A stretch of 64,000 bases of DNA from Cyanophora paradoxa. Its lineage: Eukaryota > Glaucocystophyceae > Cyanophorales > Cyanophoraceae. The notes beneath the pieces are model-generated. The model was given only the letters and a program-made list of their open reading frames with translations. It was not told the origin of the DNA and ran no database searches. A program made the position numbers and the translations under genes. This document shows positions 42,968 through 52,800 of this stretch, one piece after another (position 1 is the first letter of the stretch; each line of letters opens with the position of its first letter). Location of the stretch: positions 496,001 through 560,000 of the forward strand of contig QPMI01000015.1 of assembly GCA_004431415.1 (NCBI GenBank), written 5' to 3'.

Positions 42968-45475
42968 ATGAACTTTGACCCTGAGACCTGCGAGTACGAT
43001 GAGAGAGTAAAGGCGCTCTTCCCGCTGTGGGGCGTCCGGTACGAACGTCAGACGGAAACTGACAGAGACGAGGAGCGGCCGCCGCGGGTGTGCCTGCCCC
43101 CCGAGACCGAGGAGCTGCACGCCTGGAGGACGGGCGGGATGGAGGCGATAGAGTCAGATCGCGAATCGGACATGAGCGAGGATCCCGGAAGCCCACCAGG
43201 GCCCGACGACGTGGACCCGCCGCAGGCGCAGGATGCAGGGAGAAGCCGGTACCAACTGCGAGCCCGCGCAGCCCCAGTCAAGGAAGGGAAACGGGTGCAG
43301 AAGCAAAGCAAACGGAGACGGGTACAGCCGACCGCCAAGCGAGAGAGAGGGATGGAAGAGAATGACACTCGGAAGCAGACAGCGGCCGCCCCCGCGCCAG
43401 AGGATCCCGCCGAGACCGGAGACGAAGAGGAGGAAGCGGGCCCTGAAGCGCTGATGGGAGCGACGATATGGCAGATCTACGAGATGCGTAAGGAAGCCAT
43501 CCTGGAAGCGGGTACAGAGGGGATACAGACCCGGATCGCCGAACGCGAAGGACAGGAGGAGTATCGGATCGACTCCGACGGATCAACCTTCGACCTGGGC
43601 AAGGCCGGTAAGGCGAGAGCGGGGTACGCCGTATACGATCCCCAAGAACCGCACATGCAGTACGGTGGGAGGCTGCGAGGGCAGCTGTCCAATTATAAAG
43701 CCGAGCTACACGGGGCCATACTCGCGACGCTGATCGCACCGCTCAACAAGACGGTGAGGGTACACTGCGACAACCTCTCCGTCGTACGGAACTTCGCCAC
43801 CCGGGTGCGATACTACAGGAGGAAGTCAGCGCGCAAAGACACACGGGATAGCTACGAAGCAGAGTACCGGCTGTGGCGCGCGGTGATGGAGCTCCGCGGG
43901 GCGGGAAGGCGGGAGGACGCAGGAGTGGAAGTAATGTGGGTGCCGGGCCACGACCCCAATGACGAGATCCACAAGGAAGTTGACCTGCGCGCAAAGGCAG
44001 CAGCGAACATGCCCCTTGTCAACCCCGCCACCGGCGAGCACATGACATACCGGGCCGACGTACTCGTACCCCCCGAATCCACGGGCTTTGAGCTCATCCA
44101 CCAGGGCGAGCGGGTTGAGATCGACCCCTGCAGATACATCAGAATGCAACACGCGGTGCGGAGCTTCGTCAAATGGACTCAACTGAGACGGACGGGCGAA
44201 GCCCTGCGGGACGCGCTTGGAAGCCCTAAGCAAGCGCTCGAGCTGCTGAGCGTCAAGTACTGGCACCGCAAGATAAGCGGCTACAGGCACAAGTGGCGGG
44301 CGCACGGCGTGAAGGCGCTGATCGACGGGCTGCCACTGATGCCCGAACGCCTGCGCGACCGCCCGGACCTATACGAGGGGAAGTCAGAAGGGGAGTGCCT
44401 GCGGTGCGCAGCGAGCGAGGCCAAACCCAAGGAGACGCTGCGACACTACCTGATCGAATGCCCCAGCCTGCCCGCCGCCCACGCCCGCATCCAGAAAGCA
44501 GTTGACGAGGAGTTCCTGAAACTGTACGACAAGAAAGTCGTGGGGGCGGCGCGCAGAGCGCTCGACGCAGCTGAGGAGGCGAAGGAGCGGACAGAACGGT
44601 CAGAGGGCTCCGAGCAGGCCCCGAACGCCCAGGCCCGAAAGCGCAAGGCGGCGCACCTCGAGCAGCCAACCAAATCGGTGGAACAGGCGAGCCTCGACCT
44701 AGAACGCGTCTACGAGGCGCGCCCGGTAGCCGAGAAGAGCCTGTCGGCGAGAATGCGGTGCTACGACTTCAGCCGGAGGTACGCGCACGCGCCGGAGGCG
44801 GGCAATAGCTATCCGGGCGCATGGCACGACATGCAAGGCGAGCACAAGGGTTGGCGCAGCGCGCACGACCTGGATCACATGCGGGTACTCCAGGGCCTGC
44901 TGCCGAACGACATGGACAGAGTCTTAGTCGACCTGGGATTCGCAGAAGCAGAGACCATACCGGTCTGCCGGCAGCTGGCGGAGACGGTGCTCACGGAAGT
45001 ACACAGCGAGATCTGGAAGCCGAGAAGCAAAACAACGAGCAAGCATGAGTCCCGAGTGTGGGGGATCACGCAGGGAAACAAGCGCGCACCGAAGGGGAAC
45101 CGAGCACCGACGGTTGGCAGCGAGGCCGACCCAGAGGCTGCAGGAGGACATCCCGAGGACGCTGCTGGGACGCCGAGCGCGGCAGAGGTCGGGGGAGCGA
45201 CAGCGATGCAAGAAGCAGAGAATGAGGACCGGCCGGATTCGAACCCGCCCGACCCGACCCGGAACCGAAAGCGAAAACGCGAACTCGAATCGCACCGTAT
45301 CGCGGCGCGGGAACTCGATCGGATACGCGGAGAGGGCCACTGCGACCACTGCCAAGAATACCACGCCCCGGGGACAGCGTGCCACGAGACAGCAGTAGTG
45401 GAAACGCTTGCGGTACGAGCTTTCAAGAACTACCTGAGGTACGGAGACATGGGACGACTGCCTAAGGTATCGTAA
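42968..45475 (+). CDS. RNase H / zinc-finger protein of retroelement origin
   Basis: Intronless 835-codon ORF from ATG 42968. The N-terminus is acidic and low complexity. An RNase HI domain starts around residue 200: YRIDSDGSTFDLG (first Asp), ARAGYAVYD, LSNYKAELHGAILATLIAPL (Glu), VRVHCDNLSVVRNF (Asp), VMWVPGHDPNDEIHKEVDLR (His and last Asp), so the catalytic DEDD set is complete. A Cys/His motif follows (CLRCAASEAKPKETLRHYL to ECPSL), the arrangement found after RNase H in many non-LTR retrotransposons. A second knuckle-like CDHCQEYHAPGTACHE lies near the C-terminus. There is no reverse transcriptase or endonuclease in this ORF or just upstream. It is either a 5'-truncated LINE 3' ORF or a captured gene. 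The lack of stops over 2.5 kb indicates recent origin or selection. Confidence 0.8.
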   Translation: MNFDPETCEYDERVKALFPLWGVRYERQTETDRDEERPPRVCLPPETEELHAWRTGGMEAIESDRESDMSEDPGSPPGPDDVDPPQAQDAGRSRYQLRARAAPVKEGKRVQKQSKRRRVQPTAKRERGMEENDTRKQTAAAPAPEDPAETGDEEEEAGPEALMGATIWQIYEMRKEAILEAGTEGIQTRIAEREGQEEYRIDSDGSTFDLGKAGKARAGYAVYDPQEPHMQYGGRLRGQLSNYKAELHGAILATLIAPLNKTVRVHCDNLSVVRNFATRVRYYRRKSARKDTRDSYEAEYRLWRAVMELRGAGRREDAGVEVMWVPGHDPNDEIHKEVDLRAKAAANMPLVNPATGEHMTYRADVLVPPESTGFELIHQGERVEIDPCRYIRMQHAVRSFVKWTQLRRTGEALRDALGSPKQALELLSVKYWHRKISGYRHKWRAHGVKALIDGLPLMPERLRDRPDLYEGKSEGECLRCAASEAKPKETLRHYLIECPSLPAAHARIQKAVDEEFLKLYDKKVVGAARRALDAAEEAKERTERSEGSEQAPNAQARKRKAAHLEQPTKSVEQASLDLERVYEARPVAEKSLSARMRCYDFSRRYAHAPEAGNSYPGAWHDMQGEHKGWRSAHDLDHMRVLQGLLPNDMDRVLVDLGFAEAETIPVCRQLAETVLTEVHSEIWKPRSKTTSKHESRVWGITQGNKRAPKGNRAPTVGSEADPEAAGGHPEDAAGTPSAAEVGGATAMQEAENEDRPDSNPPDPTRNRKRKRELESHRIAARELDRIRGEGHCDHCQEYHAPGTACHETAVVETLAVRAFKNYLRYGDMGRLPKVS

Positions 45476-45635
45476 ATAAAGCGCCTAGGGTCCGGCCGAG
45501 TCGCTGGAAACAGCGGCGCGTGGGGAGGGGGGCAACCCCCTCCCTGCCTGGCCGGACCTATCCGAGCAAATTTTTTTTTTTTTTTCAGACCGCGCCCGCC
45601 GCCGCAGCCAGGCAGGGCCGGCCCCCGAGCTCGCC

Positions 45636-46134
45636 TCAGGCCGCCTCGATGGCCCGGATGCAGTCCACCACACTGCGCGGCGGGGCCCGGGGCCCGGGGC
45701 GGGGTCAGCGGCCCTCGCGGGGGGGCGGCGCGGGGCGGGCGGCGGGCGGGGGCGGCGGGGCGGGCCTGTCGCCGCGGAGGACGGCCTCCGTGAGGGCCTC
45801 CAGCGCCCCCGCGTTGTTCTTCAGCAGCGCCTGCCCGGCCCGAGGTTAGGATCGGCGCCGGGGCCGGGCCGGGCCGGGGGCGCGCACGGCGGCGGCGAAG
45901 ACGCCCCACCGCGTCCGCTCCATCTGCTCCTTCCGCGCGATCGGCCTGCCCCCGCGGGGGCGCCCGTTCAGCAAAGGGCGGGCCGGGGCAGGGGGCGGGG
46001 GGGGCGGGGCGGGGCGGGGCGGGGGCGGACTGGGGCGCGGCGTTGAGGATGGCCTGCAGCTCGGCGAGGTCGGCCTGCAGCTGGCCGCCCCGCGCCTCGG
46101 GGTACTCCAGCCCCTCCCCCGCGATCCTGCTCAT
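45636..46134 (-). CDS. Small protein of unknown function (intact copy)
   Basis: Four exons give about 87 residues: MSRIAGEGLEYPEARGGQ to LNAAP; then QPIARKEQMERTRWGVFAAA; then ALLKNNAGALEALTEAVLRG; then SVVDCIRAIEAA and TGA at 45636. Introns are about 80-140 bp. The last needs a GC donor (GACAG|GCCCGC), as no GT occurs in it. All phases fit. The protein looks helical; no family is recognised. Upstream exons beyond 46134 are possible, as the ATG could be internal. A partial, broken copy lies at 40177-40453. It is tail-to-tail with the RNase H ORF. Confidence 0.5.
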
Positions 46135-46150
46135 TGCCCCACCGTTCAGG

Positions 46151-46265
46151 GCCACGTCGGCTCGGGCCCTGGCCACGTCCCCTCGGGTTCTTCAGAGCCA
46201 CGTCGGCTCGGGTCCTGGCCACGTCCCCTCGGGCCCTTCAGCGCCACGTCCCCTAGGGCCCTTGA
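46151..46265. repeat. 46-bp tandem repeat
   Basis: GCCACGTCGGCTCGGG recurs at 46151 and 46197, each followed by CCTGGCCACGTCCCCTCGGG, then a shortened third unit CGCCACGTCCCCTAGGG. It lies just upstream of the small minus-strand gene. Confidence 0.7.
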
Positions 46266-46800
46266 GCACCATCGTACACGTGCCGGGCCGGGGGCCCCTC
46301 CGGGACCGGGTACGCCGCGCCCGGCGGCCGGCCCCCCCTCGAGGCCCGCGGCGGGTACGCCCCCACGTTCGCGCCCGATACTATCAACATCTGAGGGAAC
46401 CACATCACTAACAAGCGGAGGACAGAACAAGCGAGTTCCTGCGGAGCAGGAGTGGCCTTGGGTCTTGGGGTTTCAAGGCGTGAGGGTGGTCGCTCTTTGT
46501 TTTAAAACGGGGGACCGCAACCGCGCGCGGTTACCGGGACCTACGGGGGGTTCGCCCCACCGTAGTCTCTCAAAAACAAAAACACAAATTAAAATGCAAT
46601 TCATGATCATACACGCAAATAATTAAATACATAATTTTGATACTCTGATATTTATATTTATCAAAATATACTTCGACTGTGAAGTAAAATGCGAACGTTA
46701 ACGATACTTTGACGTTGAGTACGAAGCTACTATAGCTAGGCTATTATAAAATTACCAGTACATTAATATTGTAGTAAGCTTAGAAGAGAGCACGATGCTA
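46266..46800. other. Intergenic region with dispersed repeat copy 3 and a hairpin
   Basis: 46383-46430 is a shorter, diverged copy of the 16845/38264 repeat. 46541-46565 can fold as CTACGG-GGGG-TTCG-CCCC-A-CCGTAG: ten paired bases closed by a TTCG loop, followed by an A-rich CAAAAACAAAAACAC stretch. 46570-46800 is AT rich. No gene is seen. Confidence 0.55.
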
Positions 46801-49800
46801 TCAAACTTTATCGATATCTAGGGCTCGTGCCGGTGCCACGAGAGTGCTCTCCATCATGTACGAATAGCGACGTGTCCGTGGTGCCTCGCGATCGGGAACC
46901 GAAGCCCGGCGCCACTGAGCGAGGGACTGGCCATGGGGCGCTGCGGCCGCGGCCGGCGCGGGGGTCGACGTCGTCGACTTCGGCTCAGCCGCGTCGATGA
47001 TGTCGTCCGCCGGGGCCGGGCCCTTGATGATAGCCGCTGCTGACGCCCGCCGCGGTTTGCGCGGCACTTCCGCTGCGGCTGGCGAGCGGGTCGTTGGGAT
47101 GGCCGCATCGATTATGTCGCCCGTGGCCGTATTGAATGACACGGACGGCCCCCGCGGCCGCTGCGGGACATGCTGTGCTTTCGCGACAGTTAGAGCTGGC
47201 GAGCGGGTTGTTGGAACAGCCGCGTCGATGATGTCATCCGTGCCGGTTGCCATGGCTGAGGCCCGACGCGGGGTTCGTAGCGCTGTGGCGATGGCCGGCG
47301 ATCGCGAGCGCGCCGCTGGACCCGGAATGGACGCGTCGATTATGTCGATGTCGTCCGTGTCGATCGCCGCGGCCGGCGGCCGCCGCGGGACCCGACCGCC
47401 GTACGCGTCCGAATCGATGACGTCGACGTACGATGCCAATCGCGACTGCGGGTTTCCGAGTTCGAGGCCTGTCCGCGGCAGGTGCATCGACCGCCTTTGC
47501 TTGCGACGACTGTACGTGTAGACCCCTATGCACACGAACAAGGCGACCGTCACGCCCACCACAACCCCGGTGACGATGCCGGCCACCTTCCCCACATCGA
47601 AAGACGACGCCGCCTCCTCGCTGGCGGAGGCGGATGTCTGCACGCCGGCTTTGATCGCGTTCTGCGTGCACTGCGGCTTGGCAGTCGCTGCGCCGCTTGG
47701 GAGGGCAATTGTGTACACGCTCCCGCAGAACGAGCCTGTGAGAAGGCGAATCAGATTTCATGGTGCTTAGGTAAACGGTTACAATCACGAACTGTTGCGC
47801 GAGAAGCCGGGGCCGGAGCCGAGGACTGGCGATGAGCCGATGTAGGCCCCCGTGATGTCGACCGACGGGCTTGAAGTGATGCCTAGTTGGAGGGCGTGCC
47901 GCCGGGTGCCGTTGCTGACAGCGTCTGCGAAGGCAGCACGGCCTTTGAACTGCACGCCACTGATGCTCACATCCGGGTCGACTTGCCGCAGGAAATTGTA
48001 GAGCGTCATCAGCCAGTAATCGTCGCGGGCAGCGGCATCCAGCGAATCGTAGTTCTCCGAGAGCCACGCGACAAACGAGCCGAGGCTGTTTTCAACGCGC
48101 ACAGTGAAGTTTAATCTGGACGCGTTGACCGGTACTGCCGCCGCAGAGCGCATCAGCTCCGCCTTGACGGCCTGGATGTACGGTGCGACACCGGCAAAGT
48201 TGCCGCCGATGGAGCGGACGGTGCCGCCCGTTAGGTTCGAGCCGTCGGACAGCGAGAGCGTGAGGCCGCTGTTCAGCGAAGCGTATACGAGCCCCCGAGT
48301 GATCGCTTCCGGCCCGGTTGTTGTCGCCGAGACGTTGAAACCGCCGCCATCAGTCGGGCTGGCGAGCAGCCCGCCGAACACATTCATCGTCAAAACAAGA
48401 GATTCCGCGTCGCGATCGGCGCTGACGTATGCCATCTGCAGGGATGCATCCACGTATGAGTGACTTCGGACGGCGCAGCAATCGCAAGCGCATTTATGCA
48501 CATACCTGAACGTCGATGCTTTTCGCGATCTCTGCGGCAAACGAGGTGCCGCGCACAGCGCTCCGGAGCGCCTCAAGCGCCGCGCGGACGAGCCGCGGGT
48601 TGCCGAGAGCGGAGGGCGACACCGGGTACAGCCTCTGGAGTGCTTCGAGCGTGGCCGCCTGCCGCGGGAACGAGAGGACAACGGGTAGCTGAAGGCCAGC
48701 GCGGTCTCGGAACCCGCCGATTCCAGGCACGCCAGGCTGCAAGACAAAGCGATACTCAATAGACTTCGATGACGTTACGAATATGGCTGCCGCACCGACG
48801 TGATGCGCTGGCCGTCGAGCCTCTGCGGGGTGCCGCCGACAAGGAGCGGGTCGACGGCGGAGAGGTCGAGGCCGCTGAGGAGCGCGTCGGCGTAGACAAA
48901 GTCGCGGAGCGCGGTCGAGGACGGCCGTCTCAACCCGGGCGCCAGGTTGGCCACGCCAAAGAACCTGAGCCGACTGTCAACGACGGCTCCAGTAGTGCGG
49001 GGCGCGAACATACGAGAAAGTGATCTGGATGCCTTCGACAGAGCCTGCGGCAGAGGGCGCAATGGCACCCGTTTCGACGGCAAGCTGCAGGGCTTGATCG
49101 AATGTAGCAACGTGGGATGCCGCAGCGCCAATGGCGGCCGCGCGGGCTCGGATGCGCGCGGCGATGGCCGCAACGAGGCCTGCGGGGTCCGATTTGGAGC
49201 TGCCGGCAAAGACCGCCGCGGCCGACGTGTTGCCATCACCGGTGTAGAGCTCGAACGCGACGCCGAGCGTGGCGCGCGAGGTGAGGTTGCGCGACTCGGG
49301 GCGCGTGCGGACGACGTGGGCGATGTCGTGGAACGCGGCTGGCGTGCCGGAAGGAATCACGGTCGTCTCGGACGACGCGTAGCGCCCGTCGATGCCGCGC
49401 ACAGCGATGGCGCCGGGGTTAGTCTCCGTCCAGATGGACTTCGACACGTTGAATCGCGACAGCGAAACTGCGCAGAAATGGAATAATGAATATGGTGACA
49501 GCCGCAGAAGATGCAAGGGTAGTTTACTTCGCTCGGACAAGGGATCGAAGGCAGCTGCCGCGGGCACGGAGCCGGCGAACGTGAGGGCTTCCGAGAGGTC
49601 GGCGACCGGGAGGCTCTCGCAGCTGGCGCCGCAGCCGGCCCTGTACACGGCGAGCTGGACGACGTCGGATGCGAGGCGCTCGCTGCCACCGTACAGCGCC
49701 GCGGGGAGGCGCAGGGCAACGACGTCGAGGGTCCGGTCGTCTGTCGCGTTGCCGAGGACAGAGAGGGCGAAGCTCGAGGGAAGGCCGATGCGGACGTCGG

Positions 49801-52800
49801 AGCCGCCGCCGAAGGCGACCACCTGTGCCGGGTAGTCGACGGTCCGAGAGACGCAGAGCTGGAGCGGGAGCAGCTCGGCGTCCTTGCGGGACGCGGACGG
49901 CGATGCGTACGCCGCGACGGGCGAGGTCCAGTTGGCGCGCGTGGCCGCGCAAGTGCCGCACTCGAGGGAGCGGCGGCCGAGCTGGGAGAGGAGCTGCCGG
50001 AGCGCGAGCGACGCGCCGAGGGTGCGGTTGACGCCGGCCTCGTTGCTGAACAGGTTGAGGGAGCCCCGGACGAGGCTCTCGAGGACGGCGTCCGTGTCCG
50101 GTGTGTACGAGTTGCAGTCACGGACGTAGCGGGTAGTGAGGTTAGCCGCAAGGGAGAGCGCGTCGTGGACGACCGATGCGCTGTAGTCGGCAGCGAAGCC
50201 GGCGCCGAGGATTGTGGCGAACTGCGACGCCGCTGCGCTCACGGCCATCTTGCTGTACCCGGCGCCCTCGACGGCCTGCATGGAGCTGCGGAGCGCGTCC
50301 ACCTGGATCTGGAGGAGCGCTGCGTCCGCGGCGCTGAGGCGACGGCGCGCGGGGACGCTGGTGAAAGCCCCGAGGACCTTGCGCCTCCGCGCGTTGACGG
50401 CGGCCTGCTGCGCGGCCGACTTTGTTGCCGTCATGATGCTTCCGAACACGCACACGTAGTCCTGGGCACGCCTGCAGGCGCTGACGGCAGCGTCGGTGCT
50501 GTTTCTGATGATCTCGGCAGCGTCCGTTGTCGACAAGCCAGCCATCGGGTCGGAAACAGCCACGGGCTCAAGATCATCGAAGACGGTGAATGCGCCCGTC
50601 GAATCACGAACGTATCCACGGAACTTCAATAGGTCTGAAATCCAATGTGTCAGATCAACGAATAGCGGGGATTAATGTATCCACGGAACTCTAATAGGGC
50701 TGAAATGCAATATATTTCAGATTGACAAGTGGCGGAGATTAATGTATATATCCGCGGAACTCTAACAGGACTGGAATCCAATGTGTCCGATCAACGAATG
50801 GCAGAGATTAATATAACCGCGGAACTTTAATGGGCCTAAAATCCAATATGTCAGATTAACCGCGTGCAACGATTCTTGATTCAATAACGAGGAAGGAACC
50901 GAGGCAGAAATAAACGAATGAGCCAAATATAACACTTTCGTAAGCGTCGACGGAAGCAAAATCAAAGCAGCGCACCCTTCACGGGGTACGCCTTGATCTT
51001 CGTGAGCGTGCTGTCCGACGAGTAGCTGCGGAGGGTGGTCCTGGAGCCCGCGCCGACCTCCTCCGCCTCGAAAGCGTACTGGAGCGGCGGGCTCCCCGTC
51101 ACCCAGTCGCCGCACGAGAGGCGGTACTCCTTGCTGAGCGCCGTTACGGACTTGGCGCCCTGGATCACGTCCAGCAGGCCGCCGTCGGCGAGGGGCTCGA
51201 GCAGCTTGCAGCTCCCCGAGGCCGGCGGCTGCGTTTTACCTTATTCAGTTACGGATTCGAACGTAATTTCGAATTCGCACGCACCCGGTTGACTTCCAGC
51301 GTGACTTCAGCGGACGCGGTGCGAGTCTTGCCGTCCTTCTCGAGCGTGACCGAGAGGGCGAACGTGTACGCCTGGCCCGGGCGGAGGACGTTCTTCTTGA
51401 GGACGAGGGACGACCCCGTGCTGCTCTCGGTGATCCCCTTGTCCTGCAGGTCCAGCGTGCTCGCGCTCTGCACGGTCCACAGGTACTGCAGCTTGTAGAC
51501 CGACTCGCCGTTCGCCTTGAAGTCGGCAGCGTCGATGTCCTTGGGCGCCTCGACGGCGCCGGTGAGCTTCAGCTCTCGGAAAGCGTTCACTGTCCGCGAT
51601 CCCTCGAGCTGCGCTCGCACAAGTGAGACGAGCACTATCCAGAACCGAGCAGAAGAGCTGCACCGATATCGAGACAGAGGGCGGGGCGTACTCCGCGATG
51701 ACAACGGGGACGGCGGCCATCGCAGCGGCGCGGTCGAGGCCGTCGGTACGAGTAACGTGCACTGCAAACGAGAACCTACATTCGAGAATCGAATCAACGC
51801 ATATTGTCATATGTATAAATGAACGGCTTACGGCTTCTGTGGAGACGCTTTGTCTGGCTGGAGAGTACGAGCCGTGATTTGGAGAACGCAGCCATTTTTT
51901 TCGCTCGGGAGGGCCACACCGGGACCGCTGATTAGAAAGCCGTCCGGGTCCAGCGGGAGCGCGTGCGTCGGAGAGCTGGCGCCCAGGGTCCACTTGCAAG
52001 CGAGCATCGTGTCAAAGCCGGCGACGGCGTCAACGTTGTCAGGGTCGAATGATTTCGTCGCGTCCAGCACAATATTCGAATCGACCCCCACGGTGCTCGT
52101 CAGCTTCAGCTGGCCAGCTGACTCGGAGAACGACCTGGCGTCCGCAACGAGTTTCGCGGCCTTTACTGTGAGTTCGGTCGTGAAACTGTTCCTGAGGCTG
52201 GCGTCCGTCCTCACGTTGCCCTCGACCTCCACCTTGTACGGCGTGGTCCGAGGCTGCACACGAAGGCGGGCGGATCAGCAGCCGATCGTAGACATCCTTG
52301 TTTAACTTCCGCACCAGCAGCGAGAGTTTGAGCTTTCCGTTTGGTCCGATCGTAAATGTCGAGGACGTCTCTCCGACCTGCTCGACTTCGTCGATGAACC
52401 ACCGGAACTCCATCTCGATCGCTGCGGCAGCATCTCGAATCCTCTTCAAAAGAACGAATACTCATGTTTTCGCACTCGAGCTCGAGGAGCAGGCGCTGAA
52501 GGTCGCCCGCGCGGTGAGCGTCGTGTCGGCCGTCTTTGCCGTCTCGAGCTTCGCCCCCTCCGCGATCACGACGCTCGGGATCTCCGTGTTGGTTTTCGCG
52601 AGCTGCCGCAAACACATTTCGCTAAGCAATTCAACGCCTCCCATGGCCAGATCTAGACACTCTAGCAGAGCGCACCGCAATGGTCTGCTGCACGCTCGGC
52701 TTGTTGAGGAAGTTCTGTGCCTGGACGGCAACGAGGTAGCTTCCGGTTGGCGCGGACGCGAGGATACGGAGCGCCGTCCCTGAGATTCTGTACAGGGCGG

